From positions 1,116,001 through 1,180,000 of the forward strand of contig JAIUPT010000031.1 in the NCBI GenBank assembly GCA_022315425.1: a stretch of 64,000 nucleotides of DNA, written 5' to 3'. Within the stretch, counting starts at the first letter, position 1. The number at the start of each line of letters is the position of its first letter. Under the pieces are notes generated by a model. It did not search any database. It was not told where the DNA came from and worked only from the letters and a program-made list of their open reading frames with translations. This document shows positions 23,887 to 33,796 of the stretch, piece after piece. The translations under genes and the position numbers were made by a program. This DNA is from Pseudevernia furfuracea. Lineage: Eukaryota > Ascomycota > Lecanoromycetes > Lecanorales > Parmeliaceae.

Positions 23887-24297
23887 ATGACTTCGCCATC
23901 TACAAACCGTGCTCCGGTAAACCAATCCTATGCAGTTACCGTCATGTGCTACATGAACCAATCCATCTGCATAGACTGCTCCCACACGATCTCCACCCCC
24001 GTCCGCCGCCTCTCCGCGCGCACGCCCGACCTCCTGCACAAAATCTGCTCGGGCAGGAACGATGTCGTCTGCCACACCCGCTACCACAGCATCGAGTTCT
24101 GCCTTTTCTGCTACGGAAACAAACTCAAGGCCATCGAGGCGCGGTTCACCTTCAAGCAGAGGGTCGAGGTGGAAAGGGGGAGATTGCTGGGGTTTGGCAA
24201 GGGGCAACTGGAGGAGGTGCGGAGAACGTTGAGGAGGGAGTGGAGGAGGGAGGTGAGGCGGTTGGATGTCGAGTGGGAGGGCATGTGGAGCATGTGA
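23887..24297 (+). CDS. Small conserved-looking Cys-rich protein, unknown function
   Basis: A single frame of 136 residues from the ATG at 23887. Codon use is strongly C/G-ending in the middle, unlike the surrounding sequence, which supports coding. Two cysteine groups are visible: CIDC near residue 27 and, further on, a C-x7-C then C-x2-C set (HKICSG, DVVCH, EFCLFC). These could form a zinc site. The C-terminal third is a long basic/acidic amphipathic helix rich in Arg and Glu (VRRTLRREWRREVRRLD). No signal peptide or membrane segment. I do not recognise the family. Confidence 0.6.
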   Translation: MTSPSTNRAPVNQSYAVTVMCYMNQSICIDCSHTISTPVRRLSARTPDLLHKICSGRNDVVCHTRYHSIEFCLFCYGNKLKAIEARFTFKQRVEVERGRLLGFGKGQLEEVRRTLRREWRREVRRLDVEWEGMWSM

Positions 24298-24997
24298 GAT
24301 GTAGGAGTTGTTGGGAGCAAAGTGATTTGTCCATGGTCGCGTGTTCGTAGGTGAGTATTTTATCGTTTGAATTTTCAACTGCGTAATCGAAAACGAAGAA
24401 CGATGAGAGTTGCGAGGACGAGTGTGCTAATTACTTTTACAGGACAGGGTGACTGCAGGATGATGCTGTCTTTAGCGATGCCTTTGAAAATGAACGTGAG
24501 CACGGAGTAGTAACACCGGTGATAGATCGCGTCACATCGGTTGAGACCAGATTCCTATGGATATGACGGATATCTATGGGGGTCCGTCATATAGATTGCA
24601 CTATTGCACTCATCTCGTGGGGGCACATTTCGCCCGACGAAAAGGTTCTCGGGGGGTCTTTCAGGCTCGCTTTCGGGTTTTGATAACCCTTTTGAAAACA
24701 ACCTTGAAAGACTTTAGAGACTATACTCTCATCATTAAAATCCATAAATAAACATATCGCTGTCGTTATTGCTATTATTATTATTGTTACTATTATTTGC
24801 TTACGTAGAAGTTTGAGGATGATATCCGCTCTCTTAAGTGAGAAGCTTCAAGCTTCTAGAGTTATCATTGATACCACACCATGGAGAAGCAAAGAAGGAT
24901 CAGGAATTTCAGTTACGTTTGTGGGGTTCGTAGTAATGATTAACGGAAAGTGCAAGAAAGAGGCGCGATATCTGATCTACGAAAAAACAAAGTTGTG
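24298..24997. other. Intergenic sequence with a short hairpin and a stray transposon end
   Basis: A perfect 10-base inverted repeat (ATATGACGGA at 24561-24570, complement at 24583-24592) is present. The 20 bases before the transposon (24980-24999) look like a second copy of that transposon's right terminus. No gene. Confidence 0.6.
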
Positions 24998-25030
24998 TAC
25001 AACAGAGTTTTCGCTTAATTAATCCGCACC
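24998..25030 (+). repeat. Left terminal inverted repeat of the Tc1/mariner element
   Basis: Pairs with 26463-26499; shared core GTTTTCGCTTA and ATCCGCACC with TA at the outer edge. Confidence 0.85.
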
Positions 25031-25086
25031 TCAAAACGCGAAAAAACGCGCTTTCCCACCAAAACACCTACAACACCCTACTTATC

Positions 25087-26352
25087 ATGGGACGTATCAA
25101 GGGCAAAAAAGACCTTGGGGGCCCCAAAAAAGGAGCTCTGATAGCGCTTAGCGAGCTCGATAATGTATCAAATCGTCAAGTAGCCAGGGCAAATAATTGT
25201 GATGAGAAAACAGTGCGAAATGCTCGAAAACGCGCTTCCGAGGCGGAAAAAGAGAATCTCGATCCCCTGTCTACAGAAGCACATCAACGACGTCCACAGT
25301 CCGGAAGACCTCTGACAATCAATGATCGGCTTCTACGACAGCTGATCAGACATGTCACCAAGAATGAATTTCAACGTCGCAAGCCCTGGGTAACAATTGC
25401 TCGAGAAATTGGGTGTATGGCCGCGGCATCGACCGTCAACGCAGCATTCAAAAGAGCTGGATATGAGCGATACCCTTCGAGATACAAGCCTCCCTTGACA
25501 TCGAAACAGAAGCTACAACGCCTGGAATTCGCAATTGAGTGGCTGAAAAAGCTTCGAGGGAAGGAACACATGATAGTTCACAGTGACGAGACATCGATTC
25601 GCGTTGGGGAATCTCGGGGGCAAATTTGGGTTACACGACTATCAAGCGAGGCATATCACAAGCATTACATTGATGTACGATATCGTGGCTACACGGAAAT
25701 GATGTTTTGGAGCTGTTACATCTTCGAATTACGTGGTCTCAGCTTCATGTTCAGTAAAGAGACTGTCTCAGAACGACACGAAGCCCAGGAGGATCTCAAC
25801 GATCGAAATGCGGACTATCTGGCTCAACAACAGATTATTAAGGAGCATTTTCTAGCGGAGCAAGTCAAGAAACCCAAAAGTAGACGTCTCAAACGCATTT
25901 CGAAGCCTGAAGAGGTATTGCTTGAGAGGAACAAAAATGTCAAAGGAGGGATCGATTGGTATCGATATCAAACATATGTGTTATTGTCTCGATTGATCTC
26001 ATTCATTCACGATGTGATAGTCAAATATGGCGAATGTTTTCTGATTCAAGACGGTGCATCAAGTCACAATGCGTGGCAACAAGAGGAACTTCTTAAAATC
26101 CCGCACTTAACAGTGCTTCTCTGGCCACCAAATTCTCTCGATTTGAATCAGATCGAGTCGTGCTGATACTATTTAAAGCGGAAGGTCTCGAAGCGACCAT
26201 ATAGCCCTACAACCAAGGAGGGTATTATTGAGGCATGAGACGATGAGTGGGCAAAGCTGGACATGGATAGGGTAAAGAAGTGGTGTGGGAAAATATATGG
26301 AAGAATGGAGCGCGTGAAGGATCAGCAAGGCGATAATAAATTTCATGGCTGA
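25087..26352 (+). pseudogene. Tc1/mariner transposase with two nonsense codons
   Basis: The frame from ATG 25087 to the final TGA at 26350-26352 is 421 codons, but TGA occurs at 26164-26166 and 26236-26238. Upstream of the first stop are 359 residues: an N-terminal helix-turn-helix region (LSELDNVSNRQVARA), then the catalytic core with D in HSDETSIR, D in LIQDGASSH (about residue 322) and E in LDLNQIE (residue 357), a 34-residue D-E spacing. After the first stop the frame continues YYLKRKVSKRPYSP and, after the second, DDEWAKLDMDRVKKW, as expected of a Tc1 C-terminus. Both stops sit where Trp is expected (CWYYLKR and EAWDDEW), i.e. TGG to TGA. Confidence 0.9.
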
Positions 26353-26462
26353 CAAGTGTACACTACTTTCTAAATAGCTACCAGTCCAAATTTGAAGCCA
26401 TTTGGACAAGTGGTTGTTGAATAATGATAAGAAGTAGCCTTTGGTGGTAGATTTTGGGCATG

Positions 26463-26499
26463 GGTGCGGATCTAATCTAAGCGAAAACAAAGTTGTGTA
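26463..26499 (-). repeat. Right terminal inverted repeat of the Tc1/mariner element
   Basis: Complement of the left terminus with three or four extra bases; outer edge TA at 26498-26499. Confidence 0.85.
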
Positions 26500-28052
26500 T
26501 TCGAGGATCATATGAACATTAATGTGGCCATCAACACGCTGTCGAGGTCGAAGTTTTCAGCGGCTTCCTTGAAAATTATCCAAGCCTATATCTCGGGTAG
26601 ATTTAAGCTATTCAATTTCGACAGTAGAGGCGTATAGATACTGTGGTTCTCCGAGGAAAGCACCTGCCAATGTTATGATTTCATGGACTGAAAAAAGCAT
26701 GCACATGGAGGTAGACCGAAAACCTCCGCATCACACTCTACGCCCTCCAGTGAATCAGCATCCTCATCATACCCGATCAATCTGTGCGGTAGATCAGGCT
26801 TAAATTATGGAGTACATAATGGAATCAATCCCGTCAACCTTCATCCTCATTCTCATGCTCATGCTCATGCTCATGCTCATTGTCAACTTTCTGATGAACC
26901 TCGACAGAAAGTCTATCCTTCCCAAGGGAAAGCTATCGCTCGATTGACTGCCACACTACCATATGTAAATGAGACGGGCCACCCTCGTGCCCACCGGATT
27001 TTTGGCCACTCGTGCCAGCCCCCACCCACACCACATTATATTTCGTTCCGGGCAAGGATTACAAAACCCAGCGATTTCTGCGGTCAGAGAAATCGTTCGG
27101 AAAGCGACCAGCGTCAACCGGCTATGTCCAACGATGACTGTCTGTGAGTAAAGGGTGATGGGCAGCGAGCGCCTCTGCCTGCACTACGAAACGAGATTTG
27201 GCCTCGAGCATCTGATGTTTGCTTTGCATGTTCTTGTGACTGTGATGGTTCGGCGAGCGGCCGTGGTAAGGGAAAATGCTGGCCACGATAGCTTCTGGCG
27301 TTCAGGGGCATTGACTACCCTCCCTCGAGCGAAGATGCAAGATGCTGCAAAAGCACTTTCAATCTTGACGATTCGTGGCTCGGACTATTTGTTGTCCGAC
27401 AGAGTACACTCCCATTTGGATCGATGGCCGTCAATGAGCGCAAAACTTCACCCTAGTGTCGACTCCGCGCCATCAGAGGATGCGAGGTTCCCATTTTACG
27501 TTCGTAGGACAGCTCACTGTCGCCATGCCAATGAGATATGCGACGCAAAGCTTTCCCTCAAAGCCGCCGCAGTGTAGTTGGCTGCCCTGATCCTGCACTT
27601 GGAGGCCTTGATGGTATAAGTCAGGTCAAACAACATGGCAGCATCTCGGTGTTCAAGATTTTCGATGGTGGCGGTAGTCGCCGTAGAGATGCCCGTCAAG
27701 CGTGCTTGAACTTCATGTCAGATATGTTCAGAGACGCAACATCGCGGAGAGGATTCCAAATAGCGAGAAATCCCGGCGTAGGTGATGATGCGAATTTCGA
27801 TAGGGTCGAGCTTCAGCCCGCGCTTATGCGGAGACAAGAGGGTAAAGAGAATCTCTCTACCTCTCAGAGAGCATTTCGGCACTCCCGTGTAATTGTATCT
27901 CTTGCATTGGTGCTCAGACAAGCCAGCGACCCTCGGCGCTCTTCGTCAAGTGTTTCATTTTACATAAGAACATGCATTCTAACGGCTTCGTTACAGGGGT
28001 TCTGTCTAGGTGTGAGCCCTATATTTGTTGTTTTATCGTCGACCGCTCGAAA
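26500..28052. other. Gene-poor stretch with a (CTCATG)n microsatellite
   Basis: A microsatellite of nearly five CTCATG units lies at 26852-26880. Frames between 27.1 and 28.1 kb on both strands are short, broken and unrecognised, probably decayed sequence. Confidence 0.5.
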
Positions 28053-28738
28053 TTATGCCAGGATGTTCTTTGTCTTGACTACACGGCCTTCTTTTTCTTC
28101 GTTGTGAATCTCCTCCCGATATTGGAGTAGCTTGAGCACATCTTCGTTGGCTATATATCCATTTTCCAATACCCGCTGATTATACATAACGGGGTATACC
28201 AACCTCAAATCCAGTCGGCAGTCTTCACCAATCCCTACTCCGGACTTTGCTCGGACTCTCAAGGGATCTCTCGTCATATGTATCTCATCTGGAAACTTTG
28301 GAGGTGGGCCAGTATTCCTAGAATAGAGCATGATGTGATCATGTTTGAAAACCGGCAGGTTTGGATCCTACTCCTCTCTTGCTATACGTATGATTGCGAC
28401 TTGTTAGAACGTCAGCACTAGCAATAATCTACCGATTTAAATAGCAACCTACCAGCACATGCAGGAAGTCCGGGCCTTGACCTCGTCTACAACCACGTAG
28501 GAGTACATATCCGAAGACGCAAATTCGCCATAAGTTATCCTTTGGAAATTACCCCAAGTCGGAGGACACAGTACTTATAGCAGCCTTTATGATGTTCAGT
28601 ACGGAAAAAACCTTGATATAGTAACTCACTAACTTGCTATGTACGTATAACAGGGCAAGTATAGACCTTTCCTACATTGAAGAATTCCCATGGTTCTTTT
28701 GGAACTGTATAATTCTCTACCCAAGGGTTGATAAGCAT
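28053..28738 (-). pseudogene. DUF6590-like gene fragment, probably decayed
   Basis: Minus-strand pieces resemble the fungal DUF6590 domain. One is PWEFFNVGKVYTCPV (upstream of 28640). Another is LWRICVFGYVLLRG (near 28500). The last exon, 28053-28367, reads KHDHIMLYSRNTGPPP then DPLRVRAKSG and ENGYIANEDVLKLLQY. A clean splice joins the last two (donor at 28452, acceptor GAGTAG before 28367). The earlier pieces are in different frames with no usable introns between them, so at least one indel is present. DUF6590 has no known biochemical function. Assignment rests on pattern memory of the motif order and is tentative. Confidence 0.35.
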
Positions 28739-30885
28739 CCAGAGGCTCACGAGAACACTTTTGGGTAATAGAACTGAATACATGCTGGGATACTGCTCTT
28801 TTGTCATAGGAGCGCTCTCATCTGTCTGATTGGGTGTGCTGATCGACGATTTATCGAAGTTGTGACGAGGGTTTCAAAGTTGGCGATACCATAGAAAGGG
28901 GGTCTGCACCTTGAGAATGGGCCTGCTCGGCCTGGAAATTGCTGAGAAGCCACCCGAGCACATGTACCCTAGCGGCTTGACGGGGCGGAAAGTGTTGCTT
29001 GCGAACCCCATGCTACATACTCCGGGACAGAGTCGTCGAGAAAGTGGCAGTCTTTGATTAGAAAGGCGTTACCCTCGGTGGCGAAAATTGGTATTGAGAT
29101 CGCCGTCAGGCAAAGCTCTCTACATCAATCGAGCAACGATGATAAGATTTACTGCACAAAGAAGCAAATCAAACATTAACGACCGATCATAAAGTAGCTG
29201 CTGAAGCATCAGTTATAAAACATCGAAGTCTATGGTAATGAGGACATTCAACATTGAAGTGTTTCTTAAGGCAGTCTGAAAGGAGTGGACGCTAGTATCA
29301 GCCCTGAACGTGAACACACTCTTGGAAGACAGTAGCGGAGGACCCCTAGAACTGATTATCTCCTGAAAGCGCATGAGTTAGTTTTGGGACCCTTTTCGGA
29401 GGTGATACGCATATTGGCTCCCGGCCTTCACTGAGGTTAGGTGCACCTTCGAAGCACTCTTGAGCGCAGTGTCCAGGCAACCCTTCAGGCGAAGTCTTGT
29501 CCGAGATCTTGGCGCTGGAGTCTTGGTGCCCACCTCCGTGAATTGCTCTGCTCTCAGCCTTCCCTTTTATGGAACAACTCACAGGCAGAGAAATCTCTAG
29601 ATTTGCCTTGAAGTCTGATCTCATAATTTCAAAAGTATTTCAATAATGTCTGTGATGCTTTACAAATGCGACTCAATAATAACCTGGGCTTCAATGCGCA
29701 CCAAATTTGTTTGTAATCCTGACTCTTGTACTGAGCGTGGGGCTGATGGTACTACCGCAGAGTCCTTGCCTTTATTGAATTAGCTTCGTCGAGGACGGCT
29801 CACCGAAGTTCTCAAGATCGCGTTCTCAATGACCGAAAAGAGTGGAGCAACATTCTTCATAGGACGGGCCAAGCATCGACAGCGAGTCTCAAGTCGAACG
29901 TGATCTGCACACGCGGTGGATCTCATGTCATGTCACTCTCTCCTTCGAGTGTTGAAGAAGTTTGTTCTCGGTGGACCATAGCGTGATCATGTTATACGAG
30001 GAAGGGGATCAGCCTCTCCTCTGCGGATGCACGAATGGATGCGACTGAATTGGTCATCAGCGCTGGCTACACCAATCGATCTTAGTCGAGCAGTAGGAAA
30101 GTTGATTTTCAGGTACAATTTGAAGTCGCATCTCATGTTTTGTTCGTTTATGTAGACATGTGATTGAAAACTAAGAATATAAAGCGTCCCATAAAAGTTG
30201 CCATAAGGTACTATATCTGTAGCTCCGCTACTTCTGAAAAAAAAAAAGGGAAAAAACGGCGCTTGGATTAAGATTGGTATCACATGAACTATGTTGAACG
30301 GTACGACATTCGGTCAAGGTCAAACGATTTTGTGAGGACGCTGGGTTGTTTGATTGCGGCTGGCGCGTTGTTGGAGTATCTGAACGTCTGTGTTTTCGAG
30401 TTGCTCAAGTTGCCCATATTTATCCTTAGTTACAAGTCTTATGTCGAGTGGGTATGGCTAGAGAAAATCTCGGCTTCAGGCAGGAGACCTTTGTCAGGAG
30501 AAAAGCGGGCAGGAATTGAGAGAAGCAAGGCTTCCAACAGCGGTCGATTAACAACTAGCTACGGAGTAGAGTATCATATGTTAGGAAAATTTCCCATGTC
30601 CAAGAGATATGTCGTGTCTGAGAATGGAAATCTGGTCGAAGAAACTTACCACGGAGTGCTCCCAACTAGGTCTATTGATTGAAGACGACTTGGAGAAGAG
30701 TCATGACCCATTTGGTGATTGGTGGAAAATTAGGAGGCTGAAAGTGCGCTAATATAACTTACGAGTAAAGAAAAATCTAGCGTCTTGGCACGACTAGATA
30801 GTGAGAAATTCTGGAATGCTTCGCTTTCTGCACAAGGCTCAGAGAAGACTACCAGACATTGGTCTATCAAGGACAGCTTTTCAAA
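28739..30885. other. Gene-poor stretch
   Basis: One ATG-started frame at 30284-30682 (132 codons) has a hydrophobic segment near residues 18-50 but no homologue I recognise; it is not annotated as a gene. Nothing else seen. Confidence 0.45.
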
Positions 30886-32430
30886 ATGGCGATATCAACT
30901 CTTGTCCTGCACCCATCTCGAATGGCTTCAACTGCCTTCCTCCTCGATCATCTGCCCAATGAAATCCTTCACATGGTCTTCGAACAATTGACGCACGGGT
31001 ATCAACAGCGAGACATCGCCCGCCTACGCCTTGTCTGCAAACGCTTCGCTGACATTGGCAACTACTATCTCCTCTCCGAGGCTCACCTGTTCATGAAATC
31101 CAGCCAATTCGAACAGCTTTCCCAGATCTCTCAACATCCCACCATCCGCAAGAAAGTCGACACTATCTTCTACGAAGCCGACATCCTTGAGGACTGCGGC
31201 TCAATGCAGGATTGGAAAAAGAATATTTGTATTCCAGGCTGGATGCAAGACCTGTCACCTGAACATCTCTACCCTCCTCCATCTACCGCTAGTGAGAGGG
31301 AGCGGCGGGCTTACAAGCGGGATTTGAACAAGACAATGTATGGGCCTAAATTCACGCACTCGGATACGTTGCTGAGAAGAGCATACGATGCGTACACGGA
31401 ACACCTAGAAGATCAGGAGAGCATTCGAGCGCAAAACTACAATGTGGAGATGCTGAAGGATGCCATGAGTAAGATGCCGAACCTGAAGACCATCGAGATG
31501 TCAACAGAGTGTTCTCTCAACAATGGCCGTAGCACGAGAATGGATCAAGCCTTCAAGGATGGGCTGCGTTCGCCATATGGAGACAGGCAATCAGATGAAG
31601 GATGCGGGGTGGGGCCATTGCGGTCGCTACTTCTGGCCGCTGATGCAGCTGATTTGAAGCTCGAGACACTGTCTGCCGGCAATGTGAACTGGCGCTTCTT
31701 TGTGGAGTCAGAGAAGCAAAATATTCAAGTCCTGCCGAAAATGCAAAGGGCTTTGCGTTCTCTACGAACTCTCAGGCTGTACATCTCGACCAGAAGCGAG
31801 TACGACGATGACGCTTATCTCGACGATCTCAGTCACGTCATGGTCCCCGAGTGCGCCGAGTACCTGCACCAAACCTCTCACCTCAGAGACTTCATCACGG
31901 CGACCCCGGATCTCGAGCGCTTGGACTTCAATTTCGACTGCAACGATCCTTACTCTCCGGCCACCCTATGTGATAGCATTGGAACCTTTAAATGGCACTC
32001 TCTCCGCGTCGTAGCCTTCTCCTTCATCAGTGCGGGCGAAGACTGCCTAGCCCAATTCTACGTCAGACACGCTAACACCCTGCGAAAGATCCGCCTAGAC
32101 AATATACTCCTCAGTACCGGATCTTGGCCTTCCCTGCTCCAACGCGCACGCAAAGTCCTCAAGCTAGAGCAAGCAGTCCTCTGTGGCACGCTGGCGAGCA
32201 ACGATCCGGAAGAGGCATACTTGTTCGGCATCCCGGCTGGTCTCAACGGGGGCAAGAGGGCAAAGATTGAGGTTGTCGTTGAGGAATATTTGATCAAGGG
32301 CGGTGATGGCCCGTTGCTGGATTTGAACGCTATGATCGAGGAGCATCACCGTACTTATGTTTTTTCGGACGAGGACCAGTGGGAATATGTGGATACGGAG
32401 TCCGATGAGGTGATTATGGATCGGTTCTGA
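30886..32430 (+). CDS. F-box protein
   Basis: An intronless frame of 514 residues from the ATG at 30886; the open frame extends nine codons further upstream but without an ATG, and another ATG follows at codon 13. The N-terminus carries an F-box at about residues 19-60 (LDHLPNEILHMVFEQL, then RLRLVCKRFADIG), the segment that binds Skp1 in SCF ubiquitin ligases. The rest (about 450 residues) has leucine-rich stretches such as LKTIEMSTECSL and LRSLRTLRLYIST and probably forms a substrate-binding LRR-like solenoid. The C-terminus is acidic. This layout is typical of the large F-box families in ascomycetes; the substrate cannot be inferred. Confidence 0.88.
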   Translation: MAISTLVLHPSRMASTAFLLDHLPNEILHMVFEQLTHGYQQRDIARLRLVCKRFADIGNYYLLSEAHLFMKSSQFEQLSQISQHPTIRKKVDTIFYEADILEDCGSMQDWKKNICIPGWMQDLSPEHLYPPPSTASERERRAYKRDLNKTMYGPKFTHSDTLLRRAYDAYTEHLEDQESIRAQNYNVEMLKDAMSKMPNLKTIEMSTECSLNNGRSTRMDQAFKDGLRSPYGDRQSDEGCGVGPLRSLLLAADAADLKLETLSAGNVNWRFFVESEKQNIQVLPKMQRALRSLRTLRLYISTRSEYDDDAYLDDLSHVMVPECAEYLHQTSHLRDFITATPDLERLDFNFDCNDPYSPATLCDSIGTFKWHSLRVVAFSFISAGEDCLAQFYVRHANTLRKIRLDNILLSTGSWPSLLQRARKVLKLEQAVLCGTLASNDPEEAYLFGIPAGLNGGKRAKIEVVVEEYLIKGGDGPLLDLNAMIEEHHRTYVFSDEDQWEYVDTESDEVIMDRF

Positions 32431-33796
32431 TGCGCCACCGCTGCCTAGATTGTTGAGACGCCGATACGTTTGCAATAAGAGTGGGAAACGAGAGTGCAGG
32501 AGAACGATACTGACTGTGTGGGAGACGCATGCCCTCACACGATAGGAGATTTCTGATGCATCAATTCGTACATTCCCGGCGGAAAAGATTGGTGGAGAGT
32601 CGCTTGTTACGCTTGTGTCTTGTGGATGTTGTATGGAGGATCTTTCTTTCTCAGCGTACACTTAGCATGTGCTACACCCCGCTCCGTTCTGTCCTTGTAT
32701 AAGACAGACTCTCTCATGCACTGTTAGAAGCATCGACAGCACACACGCACATACGCGCGCTCTCAGAACTCGATTGTATTATACAATAACATACCCTCAC
32801 CTGCGTTGATAGATGGATAAATAATAGATGGCTACCACACACACACGTACGCTCTCCGATTTCTCCAATCAGCAACTAGAACCTCTCACACCAAACCAAA
32901 CAGACAAGGATAAAAATAAAAATCCAAACAACGTTATCCATTGCCCGCCCCCTTTCTTTCTCCTCTCCAGCATCCAGCATCCAGCATCTCGAACAAACAA
33001 CCTCCGACGACTCTCTCTCTCTCTGCGCGTTCATTGACACCAGGGTTTTTAGTACGTATAGGGAGGTCTCTCGGTCTCTCGGTCTCGGTCTTCTTTTCCT
33101 GGGTAGGGTACCATACATACATAATCCATTCTCTCCGTACCTTACATACTCCGTAGATTCGGCCGGACCAGGCAGGGTCCCCCCGTTAGAGTATGTACCT
33201 AGGTCCACTTACTTGTTCGAGGCTACCGTATTTATTTATTTCCTCGTGGGGTCATAGGCGGGGTAGAGTAGGGGTAGAGTAGTGGTAGTATGTATGTGAA
33301 TAACCCGCACCCCCGCATCTAGTAGAGTACAGGCAGGCAACAGAGAGGCTTCTTCGTTCCCGCTTGCTTGCTTGCTTTGCTTGCTTGCTTTGCTTGCTTG
33401 CTTTGCAATGAAACGACGGGTGGCGGTGTCGATGAGTGGGAACTTTTTGCTTTGGGAAGCTGGTTGGAACCCTGTTGTTATATCTTTGATGAATAGATTT
33501 CTGGGGGGGGGGGAGGGGGAGGCGGGAGTGTGAGATTGTGAGATTCTTGGGGTAGTAGAGTATCCATGTGACCCTTGGAGAAAGCTGCGGGTTGGAAGAG
33601 TGGGGGTATGAATGGTAGTGACTTGAGATTGGTATTTCGTCTCGATATTATTGTCAGCATATACAGAAGAATGCTGGTTTTCTCAGGGGGGACTTTCTGG
33701 GGCAGACTGTGGTACAGTAAGCGCAAACAAAACAAACAAGTACCGACCACTCAAAGCCTGAAACAAAAGCCCTAGGAATACCATTTCACCACCTCC
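32431..33796. other. Intergenic, low-complexity rich
   Basis: Contains CT-rich and CA-rich tracts near 32720-33080, a TCTCGG repeat near 33066-33092, a CTTG-type repeat at 33362-33404 and a G-rich run near 33502-33525. No gene. One copy of the 9-mer TACTCCGTA lies at 33147-33155. Confidence 0.6.
33362..33404. repeat. Tandem GCTTGCTTGCTTT repeat
   Basis: One 17-base and two 13-base units built from GCTT steps, each closed by an extra T. Confidence 0.9.

Larger units (their letters stand above)
24998..26499 (+). mobile_element. Tc1/mariner-type DNA transposon, inactive
   Basis: About 1.5 kb bounded by TA dinucleotides (24998-24999 and 26498-26499). Imperfect terminal inverted repeats run 24998-25030 and 26463-26499: both, read inward, contain GTTTTCGCTTA followed by ATCCGCACC, with small indels and a few mismatches. 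It encodes one transposase gene interrupted by two stop codons. The TA flanks, the size and a DD34E catalytic triad place it in the Tc1/mariner superfamily. Confidence 0.9.

Noticed and set aside
27538..28107. 189-codon plus-strand frame and overlapping minus-strand frames
   Set aside because: No ATG-based model, no domain, and stops in all plausible continuations; probably decayed sequence.
30284..30682. 132-codon ATG frame with a hydrophobic segment
   Set aside because: No recognisable family, no splice partner and no support beyond length; left as unannotated.
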